Numbered from the stretch's first letter, positions 16,534-25,635 are shown. The stretch: DNA of 35,297 bases from Clostridia bacterium (GCA_017473925.1 JAFUIY010000076.1:1-35297); one strand, 5' to 3'. The notes: a model not told the origin generated them from the sequence alone. Program-made: numbers and translations.

Positions 16534-19260
16534 TTGTCTTTTCTGACTAAAATTTTCGGAGATTACTCCACAAAAGAGCTCAAGAGAATACAGCCTCTGA
16601 AGGAGAAGGTTCTTTCTCTTGAAGAAGAATTCGGTAAGCTTACCGATGCCCAGCTTCAGGCAAAAACTCCTGAATTCAAAGAAAGACTTGCAAAGGGAGA
16701 AACTCTTGATGACATTCTTCCCGAAGCATTTGCAGCCTGCCGTGAGGCTTCATGGCGAGTTCTCGGCATGAAGCATTTCCCCGTTCAGATTCTCGGCGGT
16801 ATCGTGCTTCATCAGGGCAGAATTGCTGAAATGAAAACAGGTGAAGGTAAAACTCTTGTTGCAACTCTTCCCGCATACCTGAATGCACTTTCAGGCAAGG
16901 GTGTCCACATCGTTACTGTCAACGATTACCTTGCAAGACGTGACTCAGAGTGGATGGGCAAGGTCTACCGTTTTATGGGTCTTACCGTCGGTCTTATCAT
17001 TCACGGTGCAGACCATGACGAAAAGAAAGCCGCATATGATGCTGACATCACATACGGTACAAACAATGAAATGGGCTTTGACTATCTCCGTGACAACATG
17101 GTTCCTTACAAGGAAATGAGAGTTCAGAGAGGTCATAACTTTGCCGTAGTTGACGAGGTTGACTCAATCCTTATCGACGAAGCAAGAACACCTCTTATCA
17201 TTTCAGGCAGAGGCGACCGTTCATCTGACCTTTACAAGCGTGCAGACGATTTCGTAAGAACTCTCCGTGAAAAGAGAATCAAGGAGCTCGATTCAAAGCA
17301 GGAAATCGAAGAAGTTGCAGACGAAAATGTAGATTTCATCGTTGACGAAAAGGCAAGAACAGCCACATTCACAAAGCAGGGTATTGCAAAGGCTGAAAGC
17401 TTCTTCAACCTTGACAACCTTATGGATGCGGAAAACCTTACACTTCAGCATCACCTCAATCAGGCTCTCAAGGCAAGGGGCGTAATGAAGAGAGATGTTG
17501 ACTATGTTGTAAAGGACGGTCAGATTCTTATTGTTGACGAATTTACAGGCCGTATCATGCTCGGCAGACGATACAACGAAGGTCTTCATCAGGCTATTGA
17601 AGCAAAAGAAGGCGTAAATATCCGTTCAGAGTCAAAGACTCTTGCAACAATCACATTCCAGAATTATTTCAGACTGTATACAAAGCTTTCAGGTATGACA
17701 GGTACAGCCATGACCGAAGAAACCGAATTTCAGGAAATCTACGGTCTTGATGTTATTGCCGTGCCCACAAACAAGCCTCTTATAAGAAACGATATGCCCG
17801 ATGTTCTCTACAAGACAGAGAATGCAAAGTTTGCAGCAATCATCGACCTTATCAAGGAATGTCATGAAAAAGGTCAGCCCGTGCTTGTAGGTACAATCAA
17901 TATCGAAAAGTCAGAACAGCTCAGTAAGGTTCTCAAGAGAAACGGCATTGCTCATAATGTGCTCAATGCGAAGTATCATGACAAGGAAGCTGAAATTGTT
18001 GCTCAGGCAGGTAAATACGGCGCTGTTACAATCGCTACAAACATGGCAGGCCGAGGCACAGATATTATCCTCGGCGGTAATGCAGAGTATCTTGCAAAGG
18101 CTGAAATGCGTAAGATGGAGGGCATGACCGAGGAGCTTATTGCAGAAGCAACAGGCTTTGCCGAAACAGATAACGAGGAAATCCTCGAAGCAAGGAAAAT
18201 ATATACAGAGCTTGAAGCAAAGTTCAAGGATGAGATTTCAGGTGAAGCAGAGCAGGTAAGAGCTGCAGGCGGTCTGTTTATCATCGGCACATCAAGACAT
18301 GAGTCAAGACGAATCGACAACCAGCTCAGAGGCCGTGCAGGCCGTCAGGGCGACCCCGGTACAAGCCGTTTCTTCCTTTCAGCTGAAGATGACATCATCC
18401 GTCTTTTCGCAGGTGACAGATTCTTCAATATCCTTGATACATTCAAGAGCGTGGGCGACCTTCCTCTTGATGCAAAAATGTTCTCAAAGACAATCGAAAA
18501 TGCTCAGAGCAAGGTTGAAAGCAACAACTTTGCAGTGCGTAAGAATGTCCTTAAATACGACGACGTTATGAATATCCAGAGAGGCGTTATCTACAAGCAG
18601 AGAAATCAGGTGCTTGACGGTGTTGACCTTGACACAACAGTCCGTAAGATGATTATTGACAGTATTTCAGATGCAGTCAGCTTCTACTGTCCTAAGTCAA
18701 ATAATGCTGAAGACTGGAATATTACAGGTCTTAAGAGCAAGTATGCATGGCTTCTCGGTGAAAACGAGCTTGAGAGTGAAACAGACAGCGGTGTAATTCT
18801 TGACCAGATGCTTTCTCTTGCAGAAGCAAAGCTTGATTCACAGAAAGAGAAGTATGGCGAGCAGATGCTCAAGGCTCTTGAGCACAAGGCACTTATCGAA
18901 AATGTTGATATGCGTTGGATGGATCATATCGATGCAATGGACCAGCTTAAGAGAAGTGCCGGTCTTAAGGCTTACGGTCAGAAGGACCCCGTTCTTGCAT
19001 TCAGAGAAGAAGGCTCTGATATGTTTGAAGAGATGATCACAAACATCCGTGAAGGCACTGTTCAGTTTGTTCTCTGTGCTGTTCTCAAGAGTGAAGAGGA
19101 TGTAAAGCGTGAGCAGAAAATGAAGCCCACGGAAACCAGCGGCGGTGACGGAAGCGAAAAGAATCGTCCCGTGAAGAAGGGTGAAAAGGTCGGCAGAAAC
19201 GACCCCTGCCCCTGCGGCAGCGGACTTAAGTATAAGAAATGCTGCGGTAAAAATGCATAA
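16534..19260 (+). CDS. secA: Protein translocase ATPase SecA
   Basis: 908-aa motor of the Sec export pathway. It shows Walker A MKTGEGKTLVATL, the VVDEVDSILIDEARTPLIISG helicase region, DEFTGRIMLGRRY, GTSRHESRRIDNQLRGRAGRQGDPG (motif VI region, named here by its core RGRAGRQGDPG), and a zinc-binding SEC-C tail NDPCPCGSGLKYKKCC. The start is a TTG at 16534 with AAAGGAAG 8 nt upstream; no better ATG is nearby. Cotranscription with nth is possible (32-nt gap). No ordinary U-tailed terminator follows; instead a hairpin-array element starts one base after the stop codon. Confidence 0.97.
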   Translation: MSFLTKIFGDYSTKELKRIQPLKEKVLSLEEEFGKLTDAQLQAKTPEFKERLAKGETLDDILPEAFAACREASWRVLGMKHFPVQILGGIVLHQGRIAEMKTGEGKTLVATLPAYLNALSGKGVHIVTVNDYLARRDSEWMGKVYRFMGLTVGLIIHGADHDEKKAAYDADITYGTNNEMGFDYLRDNMVPYKEMRVQRGHNFAVVDEVDSILIDEARTPLIISGRGDRSSDLYKRADDFVRTLREKRIKELDSKQEIEEVADENVDFIVDEKARTATFTKQGIAKAESFFNLDNLMDAENLTLQHHLNQALKARGVMKRDVDYVVKDGQILIVDEFTGRIMLGRRYNEGLHQAIEAKEGVNIRSESKTLATITFQNYFRLYTKLSGMTGTAMTEETEFQEIYGLDVIAVPTNKPLIRNDMPDVLYKTENAKFAAIIDLIKECHEKGQPVLVGTINIEKSEQLSKVLKRNGIAHNVLNAKYHDKEAEIVAQAGKYGAVTIATNMAGRGTDIILGGNAEYLAKAEMRKMEGMTEELIAEATGFAETDNEEILEARKIYTELEAKFKDEISGEAEQVRAAGGLFIIGTSRHESRRIDNQLRGRAGRQGDPGTSRFFLSAEDDIIRLFAGDRFFNILDTFKSVGDLPLDAKMFSKTIENAQSKVESNNFAVRKNVLKYDDVMNIQRGVIYKQRNQVLDGVDLDTTVRKMIIDSISDAVSFYCPKSNNAEDWNITGLKSKYAWLLGENELESETDSGVILDQMLSLAEAKLDSQKEKYGEQMLKALEHKALIENVDMRWMDHIDAMDQLKRSAGLKAYGQKDPVLAFREEGSDMFEEMITNIREGTVQFVLCAVLKSEEDVKREQKMKPTETSGGDGSEKNRPVKKGEKVGRNDPCPCGSGLKYKKCCGKNA

Positions 19261-19261
19261 A

Positions 19262-19468
19262 CAGTAATTTATCGCGGAGCGATAAATTACTGAGTGATAT
19301 ATTTTCCTGCGGAAAATGTTATATATCCGTCTGTGACGGATGTGATATATTTGCTTCGCAAATGTGATATAATTTGCCTTCGGCAAATTGTTTCGGAAGC
19401 CCTGCGGGCTTGGATTTTATAATTATGCATTATGCATTTTGCATTGTGCATTATCCCGACAAATTCTG
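19262..19468 (+). repeat. Hairpin-array repeat element, copy A1
   Basis: 207-bp non-coding element. Its ends are imperfect inverted repeats (CAGTAATTTATCGC left; reverse complement of the right end CAGAATTTGTCGGG). Inside are six hairpins with 3-nt loops: 19262-19292 (14-bp stem), 19301-19317, 19325-19341, 19349-19363, 19371-19389 and 19397-19411. Stem sequences differ from one another but each is self-complementary. The 7-nt linkers between hairpins 2 and 6 read GTTATAT, GTGATAT, GTGATAT and GTTTCGG. The right third holds repeated TGCAT words. Copy A2 lies at 35092-35297 in the opposite orientation. It starts 1 bp after the secA stop. Confidence 0.92.
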
Positions 19469-19473
19469 ATTTT

Positions 19474-19508
19474 AACAAAAAACAGCACCTTCCTTCGGAG
19501 GGTGCTGT
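19474..19508 (-). terminator. Terminator of the sigma/phosphatase cluster
   Basis: 11-bp stem (19482-19492 with 19498-19508, containing one G-T pair) with loop CTTCG. On the minus strand it is followed by a T6 run. It lies 7 nt after the stop of the DUF4474-like gene. Confidence 0.88.
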
Positions 19509-19514
19509 AAAATT

Positions 19515-20447
19515 TTAGTTCCAGATAATTGTCATTGTGAGACCGAGGCGCTGATAATTGATATCCTTTATAAAGCCGAGGTCAATCAGTGACTTTTCAA
19601 GTGCATCTGCCATTCCTGCATCGTCCATGAAAAAGCTTGCATGCATTGTCAGGTCACCGGGTGCAATCATGTCAAAGAGCTTGAAGCCTGTCAGCCACCA
19701 ATGAGGCTCGGGGCCTCTTGTCATGTAAAGCTCATCGCCCTTGTAAACTGCAAATGACATTGTAATCATGTCTTCGTCGGGAACACATTTGTAGAAATTT
19801 TCTTCCTGTGTGGGCTCCTTATAATAGATACCCATTTCACCGCCGGTTGTGATACCGTATCTGCCCTTCCATATCTGAATCATCCAGTCCTTGTCGGCAT
19901 AGTTGAACTTAAGACGCATTGTGTCGTAATACATGCCTGTGAAAGCAGCAGCGGCATCATAGAACGGTGTGAAGCCGAAGTTTCTCTGCCATGACTCTTC
20001 TTCAGAGTAGAAGATCTGCTGATTCTTGTCATAACGGAAGCCTGCAGCAAGAATTACCTCACCGACAGTTTTCAGAGGCTCTTCAAGACCTTCAAGTGAT
20101 TTGTCATCTGTGACGGTGCCGTCTGTGACAACATGGAAGAAAGGCTTCTGACCTGCAGGTGTTGTCTGTGTTTCGACAGTCTGTGAATATGTATTTGCTT
20201 CAGCAAGGAAGTTTTCAACATAGCCTTCTGCTGCTGAAGTTGTTCTTTCAACGGATGTTGCCTCTGTTTCGGGCTGAGTTTTTATACTTGTTTCGGGGGG
20301 AGTATAAGTGATGTCCTCAACAATACCGTCTGCAGATGTGGGTTGTTTTTCAGAATCGCCCGTAATCAGCCATACTGCGGCTGCAATAAGAGCAACAACA
20401 ATTACTGCAGCAACAGCCCATATCGCTGTACTTTTTTTTGTGTTCAT
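19515..20447 (-). CDS. Membrane-anchored DUF4474-like protein
   Basis: 310-aa protein with an N-terminal membrane anchor (about 9-28), a Pro/Thr/Ser-rich linker (about 35-95) and an outer domain (about 110-310). The outer domain looks like DUF4474: SWQRNFGFTPFYDAAAA, then DWMIQIWKGRYGITTGGEMG, then a C-terminal beta-rich part. The family has no established function. GGGAGG lies 7 nt before ATG 20447. It is last in the minus-strand cluster, 33 nt after the alkaline phosphatase gene, and a good terminator follows. It shares the Thr/Pro-rich stalk style of the sigma-membrane fusion that heads the cluster. Confidence 0.8.
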   Translation of the reverse strand: MNTKKSTAIWAVAAVIVVALIAAAVWLITGDSEKQPTSADGIVEDITYTPPETSIKTQPETEATSVERTTSAAEGYVENFLAEANTYSQTVETQTTPAGQKPFFHVVTDGTVTDDKSLEGLEEPLKTVGEVILAAGFRYDKNQQIFYSEEESWQRNFGFTPFYDAAAAFTGMYYDTMRLKFNYADKDWMIQIWKGRYGITTGGEMGIYYKEPTQEENFYKCVPDEDMITMSFAVYKGDELYMTRGPEPHWWLTGFKLFDMIAPGDLTMHASFFMDDAGMADALEKSLIDLGFIKDINYQRLGLTMTIIWN

Positions 20448-20480
20448 TACCCGGCCTCCCGGAATTTATAATGCTTTTTT

Positions 20481-21656
20481 TTATTTCTGACCGATAAGAT
20501 TCTTGGCATCGTCAACCCATGCTGCAAACACTTCAAAGGGGTACTGCTCAGCGGTGAAGCCGAGTGAGTATGCGATTCTCTGAGGAATCTGGATATTGTC
20601 TACTGTTTCACCGTCTTCGATGAATGTATCTGAGCCGTAAACAAGGAGAGGTACATCTGCTGCAGAGTGTGAGCCCTGAGTGAATGAGTAGGTACCGTCA
20701 TCATTGAGAGTGATGTTGCCTGTTTCATGGTCAGCAGTTACAACAACGAGAGTTTCGCCGTCCTGCTGTGCATATTCAAGAACAAGTGCGATTGTTTCGT
20801 CAAACTCCTTGAGAGCTTCTGTCATACCTTCGTCGTAGTTGCTGTGTGAATGCTTGTCGATGTGTGCACCTTCAATCATAAGGAAGAAGCCTTCATCAGT
20901 GTCATCAAGAAGGTCAATTGCCTTTACTGCCATCTGTGAAAGAGTGGGAGTTTCAGCGTCAGCCTGCTCATCTGTCCATGTGCTGTTGTCAAACTGAGCA
21001 AAGCTGCGTGAGCCTTCCTCAAGTGCCATCATTTCTGAATATGTCTTTACAAATGTAAAGCCGTTTTCTTCACATGTTTCCTTTGACACGTACTCTGATG
21101 TGCCACCCCAGATAAGGTCGAAATCAGATGCCATCTGCTGTGTGTCGATATCCCATGTGTTTGTTCTTGCAAATGTATGAACAGAGAAGCCGCCGGGAGT
21201 TGCACCTGATGTGAGGTCTGTTGTGACAATACCTGTCATCATGCCGTTTTCCTCGCAGAGCTCAGTAAGGCTCTTGGGATGGCTTTCTGCGTTAAGAGGG
21301 TCATACATATAAACACCGAGAGCACCGTTGTATGTTCTTACACCGCATGCAAGAGCTGTAGCACCTGCTGCACTGTCTGTAACAGAGCTGCTTGCTGAAC
21401 GTGTTCTTGAACGGCCTGTGTACTCAAAAGTGTCCATTGTAAGCTCAATGCCGAGCTCGTTCTTTGTTTTTTCAAGATGGTTGGGGCCCATACCGTCACC
21501 GATAAGGTAGATGACATTCTTGACATTGTCATAATCCTCGGGAGCTCTTTCGGGAGCAGGAGCAACTGCTGTGCCGAAAAGTGCTGAAATTGACATGAAG
21601 AGAGATGTCAGCATAGCGATGGTGGGCTGTAAGAATTCTCTGATCATAGTAAGCAT
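20481..21656 (-). CDS. Secreted alkaline phosphatase (PhoA family), copy 2
   Basis: 391-aa phosphomonoesterase of the alkaline phosphatase superfamily, expected outside the membrane; the hydrophobic N-terminus (about 10-35) acts as a signal or anchor. Metal and catalytic motifs: IYLIGDGMG, VTDSAAGATALACG with the nucleophile serine in TDSA, EGAHIDKHSH and VVVTADHETGN. GGAGG lies 8 nt before ATG 21656. A separate promoter is predicted at 21699-21727, so it can be made apart from the upstream genes. It is a clear paralogue of the gene at 21743-22843, so a local duplication is likely. Confidence 0.95.
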   Translation of the reverse strand: MLTMIREFLQPTIAMLTSLFMSISALFGTAVAPAPERAPEDYDNVKNVIYLIGDGMGPNHLEKTKNELGIELTMDTFEYTGRSRTRSASSSVTDSAAGATALACGVRTYNGALGVYMYDPLNAESHPKSLTELCEENGMMTGIVTTDLTSGATPGGFSVHTFARTNTWDIDTQQMASDFDLIWGGTSEYVSKETCEENGFTFVKTYSEMMALEEGSRSFAQFDNSTWTDEQADAETPTLSQMAVKAIDLLDDTDEGFFLMIEGAHIDKHSHSNYDEGMTEALKEFDETIALVLEYAQQDGETLVVVTADHETGNITLNDDGTYSFTQGSHSAADVPLLVYGSDTFIEDGETVDNIQIPQRIAYSLGFTAEQYPFEVFAAWVDDAKNLIGQK

Positions 21657-21698
21657 AAAATTTTCCTCCGTAAAATATCAGAAATTATCAATAAGAAT

Positions 21699-21727
21699 AT
21701 AATAACATCATAATGTGAATATTTCAA
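21699..21727 (-). promoter_or_regulatory. Predicted internal promoter before alkaline phosphatase copy 2
   Basis: On the minus strand TTGAAA (21727-21722), 17-nt spacer, TATTAT (21704-21699), within the 86-bp gap between the two phosphatase genes. Confidence 0.55.
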
Positions 21728-21742
21728 GTGTTATTGCTTATT

Positions 21743-22843
21743 TTAATCAACAATCGGACAGGGAAATGTGACATCTGACAGCCCGAGAGCCTCAAGGATT
21801 TTCTTAGGAATTTCGATGTTATTTATCCTTTCACCGTTTTCAATAAAGGGATAATGAGTCTTGCTGTATGCCCTGACGGGGACTTTTACCGAGGTGTGGC
21901 TCCCCGATGTCATTATGTAGGTACCGTCATCCTGCAGGGTGACACCGCCTGTTTCATGGTCGGCAGTCACAACTACAAGTGTACTTCCGTCTGCTCTGGC
22001 AAATTCCAGTGCCTTTTCAACAGCATTGTCGAACTCACAAAGAGCTTCCGCAGCACCTTCTTCGTCCTCATTGTGGGACTTTTTGTCTATATGTGCACCC
22101 TCAACCATGAGAAAGAAGCCCTTATCACTTGTGCTGTCAAGGAGCTCAATCGCTTTTTCTGTCATCTGTGACAGTGTGGGGGTGTAGCTGTTTTTGTTAT
22201 AGGTGTGATATACGCTTGAAGTGAACATTCCGTAGCTTTTTTCGTTACCTGTCAGAGCGTTCATTTCGTTTATGGTGTCAATATACACATAGCCCTTTTC
22301 TGTGACCTGTTCTTCTGTCAGTGTGCCGTCCTCTCTGCCCCACATGATGTCAAATCCTGTTTCAATCTGCTGGGATGTGATGTCTTCATGGTTGCTCCGG
22401 CTGCTTGTGTGAGCAGTAAAACCGCCGGGGGTTGCACCTGAAAGCTCGTCTGATGTTATGACACCTGTTTTCAGTCCGTTTTCCATGCATATCTGTGTAA
22501 TGCTTTTTGCCGGTATAAGGTCACCGTTTTCATCGGGGAACATTCCGATAACACCGTTGTTTGTCTTCATGCCTGTTGCAAGGGCCGTTGCACCTGCAGC
22601 ACTGTCTGTTTTCATTGAGCTGGCTGAGTATGTCATCGCATAACCCTGCTGAGGCATGGTATTCATGTTCAGGGAAACATTGTACATCTGCTCGGTCATT
22701 GCAAGGTGGTTTTCACCCATACCGTCACCTATCATGTATATTACATTTCTGATTCTGTTGCCTGTCGGTATTCCGAAAAATGAAGACAATGCAAGAATGA
22801 ATGACATGAGTGCCGATAATATTTTTATTATGGTAGCTTCCAT
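21743..22843 (-). CDS. Secreted alkaline phosphatase (PhoA family), copy 1
   Basis: 366-aa paralogue of the next gene. Hydrophobic N-terminus MEATIIKILSALMSFILALS, then IYMIGDGMG, KTDSAAGATALATG (nucleophile serine), EGAHIDKKSH and VVVTADHETGG: all metal ligands and the catalytic serine are visible. AGGAG lies 7 nt before ATG 22843. It follows the phosphohexomutase gene by only 25 nt, so it is probably in one transcript with the sigma factor and mutase. It may release phosphate from extracellular or envelope phosphoesters. No Pho-box or PhoPR genes are visible. Confidence 0.95.
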   Translation of the reverse strand: MEATIIKILSALMSFILALSSFFGIPTGNRIRNVIYMIGDGMGENHLAMTEQMYNVSLNMNTMPQQGYAMTYSASSMKTDSAAGATALATGMKTNNGVIGMFPDENGDLIPAKSITQICMENGLKTGVITSDELSGATPGGFTAHTSSRSNHEDITSQQIETGFDIMWGREDGTLTEEQVTEKGYVYIDTINEMNALTGNEKSYGMFTSSVYHTYNKNSYTPTLSQMTEKAIELLDSTSDKGFFLMVEGAHIDKKSHNEDEEGAAEALCEFDNAVEKALEFARADGSTLVVVTADHETGGVTLQDDGTYIMTSGSHTSVKVPVRAYSKTHYPFIENGERINNIEIPKKILEALGLSDVTFPCPIVD

Positions 22844-22868
22844 ATTATTTCTCCTCTCCGGGCATTAT

Positions 22869-24350
22869 TCAGCACTTTATCTTGTCATAGTTACAGATAA
22901 ATCTGTTGAATTCGCTGATTATTTTCTCAACTCCGCCTTCGGAATTGCTTTCTGCATTGAACGGGAGAATAGGGTCATGTACACTCATTCTCAGAAGCAT
23001 CCAGCCGTCACCGTGCTTTTTATCAAGGGAAACACGAAGCCCCTCATGGTTATCATCGGCAACTGTCCAGCCTTCACGGTCTTCCGCATAAACGGCAAAA
23101 TCGTCAATGACCTTCTGACCGTATTCTCTGAAATCATTTTCAAGAATTCTGAATCTGATTTCCCTTTCTTCAAGGGGAATGGGCAGGTCTGCTATAAGGT
23201 CGGCAATTGTTTTTCCTTCCTTACGGAGCTTTACGAGCATAATTATGATTTTTGTGATAAGATAAGCACCGTCGTCAAGGAAATAGTTTTCTCTCAGTGC
23301 GGCATGTCCTGATGTTTCCATCGCAAGGGGAGTATTGATGCCCAGACTGTTGAGGCGGAGTGCTTCATTGATGACATTTTTGTAGCCTCTTTTAAATCTG
23401 AGATGCTTTCCGCCGAGAATATTTTCAATGAAATATTTAAGTCCGTCACTTGTTACGGAGTCTGTTACGATTGTGCCTCCGGGATTGTCCTGAAGTGCGA
23501 TTGCTGCAGCAAGGGCAATGAGAGCGTTACGGTTGATTTCTTTTCCTGAAGAGTCAACACATGCACTGCGGTCAACGTCTGTGTCAAATATTACGCCGAA
23601 GTCAGCACCTGAACTGATTACGGCATTGGAAATGCTCTCCATTGCCTGTGCATTTTCAGGATTGGGTGCATGATTGGGGAAGCTTCCGTCGGGGTCAAGA
23701 TAAAGACTGCCTGTAATATCGGCACCGAGCTTTTCGAGGACATCGGTTGCATAGAAGCCTCCTGCACCGTTGCCTGCATCGGTCACAATGTGAAGTCCTT
23801 CAAGAGGCTTTTCATAATTGTCTGCATTGATGCCGTCGCATATCATTTTACGGAGTATTCCTGCATATTCAGACATATAATCTGTTTTTATGCTGTTGTC
23901 TGCAGCTTCAATGTCCGATACATCGGCATTTTCGGCAAAGGTCAGGATACTTATGATGTCTTCATCTTCAAATCCGCCGTCCTTTGTGAAAAATTTCAAG
24001 CCGTTCTTGTCGTAGGGATGATGGCTTGCAGTTATCTGTATTGATGCCGTACAGCCTGCAGTTACGGTTGTCATGAACATAGCAGGAGTTGAAGCAAGAG
24101 AGCAGTCAAGCACCTTTATTCCGTAATGACACAGCACCGTGACAACAGCCTTTCTGATTCTCTCTGCCGAAAGACGGGAGTCATGGCCCACGGCAACTGT
24201 CATTTCACAGGGGGAAAGACCTGTTTTTGCTTCTGTTACACGGACAAAGCCTGCAGTAATTTTCTTTACGGCGTCATCGGTAAGGTTTGTGTTTTCACCT
24301 ATTGCAGTACCTCTGATGTCGGTACCGCTTTTGAGCTTCATTATTGACAT
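22869..24350 (-). CDS. Phosphomannomutase/phosphoglucomutase
   Basis: 493-aa alpha-D-phosphohexomutase moving phosphate between C1 and C6 of mannose or glucose phosphates, feeding sugar-nucleotide and glycan synthesis. Seen: the active-site serine loop TASHHPYDKNGLKFF, the metal loop DTDVDRSACVD, the sugar-binding ETSGHAALRENYFLDDGA and a C-terminal phosphate-binding domain. The ManB/AlgC-like type fits better than long eukaryotic-type PGM. The ribosome site AGGAAG (24363-24358) is 7 nt before ATG 24350 and touches the stop codon of the sigma gene, so translational coupling is likely. Substrate preference cannot be told from sequence. Confidence 0.92.
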   Translation of the reverse strand: MSIMKLKSGTDIRGTAIGENTNLTDDAVKKITAGFVRVTEAKTGLSPCEMTVAVGHDSRLSAERIRKAVVTVLCHYGIKVLDCSLASTPAMFMTTVTAGCTASIQITASHHPYDKNGLKFFTKDGGFEDEDIISILTFAENADVSDIEAADNSIKTDYMSEYAGILRKMICDGINADNYEKPLEGLHIVTDAGNGAGGFYATDVLEKLGADITGSLYLDPDGSFPNHAPNPENAQAMESISNAVISSGADFGVIFDTDVDRSACVDSSGKEINRNALIALAAAIALQDNPGGTIVTDSVTSDGLKYFIENILGGKHLRFKRGYKNVINEALRLNSLGINTPLAMETSGHAALRENYFLDDGAYLITKIIIMLVKLRKEGKTIADLIADLPIPLEEREIRFRILENDFREYGQKVIDDFAVYAEDREGWTVADDNHEGLRVSLDKKHGDGWMLLRMSVHDPILPFNAESNSEGGVEKIISEFNRFICNYDKIKC

Positions 24351-24362
24351 TCAGTCACTTCC

Positions 24363-25616
24363 TCAGGATTCAGGGTTTTCGTTTATATCAATATCTCCGC
24401 CTGCGGGCTCATCGTTATTGTTGCCCGTGTCGGCTGTTGTGGTTTCTGGTTTGGTAGTGGTTACAGGCTGAGTTGTAGTTTCGGGAACTGTTGTAGTCTC
24501 AGGCTGAGTTGTGGTTTCGGGAACTGTTGTAGTCTCAGGTTCTGTTGTTGTTTCGGGAACAGTTGTTGTTTCAGGCTCGGTCGTTGTTTCCTGAATTGTG
24601 GTCTGAACCATCGTTGTGTTGCCGATGTCTGCAACGGTGCCGTCGTTGTCGTTCTGTCTGTTGTTGCCCTGGATTGCAAGTACGACTGCAACCGTACCGC
24701 CTATGATCATGAGAAGTGCAACGATAGCCGTGAGAACCTTTACTGTGGGAGACATGCTCTCAAAGAATGATTTTTCAGGAGGGGGAGCAGGCCTTGCATA
24801 TTTTGTTGTTACATAATTTTCGCTTTTTCTTTCAGTCGGAAGGTTTATGTATGATGTAGCTGCTCCCGATACATCTTCACTGTTTTTGTTTGATGCAAGA
24901 CAGTTTATACCTGTTCTTGCTGTCACACCTGAAGCGATATCGTTGGGGATAACAATGCTGTCAGCCATTGTGGTGAGAACATCGGGCATGAATATAACAA
25001 TTCCTGCGCAGTCATAGCCGATTTCGGAGTACTTGTGCTCTTCTGTTTCAAGACGGATGTGTGCCTTGTAGAGTCTGTTTCTGACAGCCATGAGTGAAAT
25101 GTGCTCACATGATGCTATTTCATTGAATTCAAAGCCGCAGAAATAGTACAGCAATGTTGCAATACGGAGCTTCAGCGGTAAATCGGAAATGATTGAATCA
25201 ACCGTCTGCATCATATCTTCGGAGATATCAATTCCGTCGGGGAATTTTACCATTTCATCAGAATCACGGCTGAGAATAGAATCAATATTATTTCCGGCAG
25301 GTGAATCAGTGTCGAGATAGTCACCGAATGCTTCGGGTTGGTTTTCTGCAAGATACCGTCTGCAATTTGTAAAAAGTGCGGTGTATATCCATTTTTCATA
25401 TTTATCGGCACTTACGGGAGCTGAAGACTGAAGATATATAAACGAAAAAAATTCAACAGTCATTTTTTTTGCAAGACTCTTGCTTTTCAGGAGCTTGCAG
25501 AAGAGAAAATAGACCTTTTTTTCATACATTTTATAGATTTCGGCAAAGGATTCCCTTGAACCGTTTTTGATGTTGGAAAGTAACAAAGATAATTTGCGAT
25601 ATTCTGAACTTGTCAT
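24363..25616 (-). CDS. ECF-like sigma factor fused to a membrane helix and Thr-rich outer tail
   Basis: 417-aa fusion. The N-terminal part resembles an ECF sigma factor: a region 2-like helix bundle (about 8-95, NGSRESFAEIYKMYEKKVYF) and a region 4-like helix-turn-helix (about 120-180, with LPLKLRIATLLYYFCGFEFN and AVRNRLYKAHIRLE). After a linker comes a single hydrophobic helix (about 288-315), then an outer tail of ETTTxP repeats ending in an acidic GDIDINENPES. So a DNA-binding protein appears tethered to the membrane with its tail outside. GGAGG is 8 nt before ATG 25616; an in-frame GTG at 25631 overlaps it. It heads the mutase-phosphatase cluster. No separate anti-sigma gene is next to it. 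Confidence 0.82.
   Translation of the reverse strand: MTSSEYRKLSLLLSNIKNGSRESFAEIYKMYEKKVYFLFCKLLKSKSLAKKMTVEFFSFIYLQSSAPVSADKYEKWIYTALFTNCRRYLAENQPEAFGDYLDTDSPAGNNIDSILSRDSDEMVKFPDGIDISEDMMQTVDSIISDLPLKLRIATLLYYFCGFEFNEIASCEHISLMAVRNRLYKAHIRLETEEHKYSEIGYDCAGIVIFMPDVLTTMADSIVIPNDIASGVTARTGINCLASNKNSEDVSGAATSYINLPTERKSENYVTTKYARPAPPPEKSFFESMSPTVKVLTAIVALLMIIGGTVAVVLAIQGNNRQNDNDGTVADIGNTTMVQTTIQETTTEPETTTVPETTTEPETTTVPETTTQPETTTVPETTTQPVTTTKPETTTADTGNNNDEPAGGDIDINENPES
24466..24600 (-). repeat. 36-bp tandem repeat coding for ETTTxP units
   Basis: Three 36-bp units start at 24466, 24502 and 24538, with a decayed partial unit from 24574. The first two differ at one visible base. They encode the Thr/Pro-rich tail of the sigma-membrane fusion; 36 bp keeps the frame if copy number changes. 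Confidence 0.85.
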
Positions 25617-25635
25617 GTTATCATCCTCCACAATA

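Noticed and set aside
19301-19411. CRISPR-like spacing of short repeats about 24 bp apart
   Set aside because: The constant part is only 7 nt and the intervening sequences are palindromes, not unique spacers; no cas genes are present.
22656-23312. 218-aa plus-strand ORF across the phosphatase and mutase genes
   Set aside because: It spans the opposite strand of two recognised genes, with no ribosome site.
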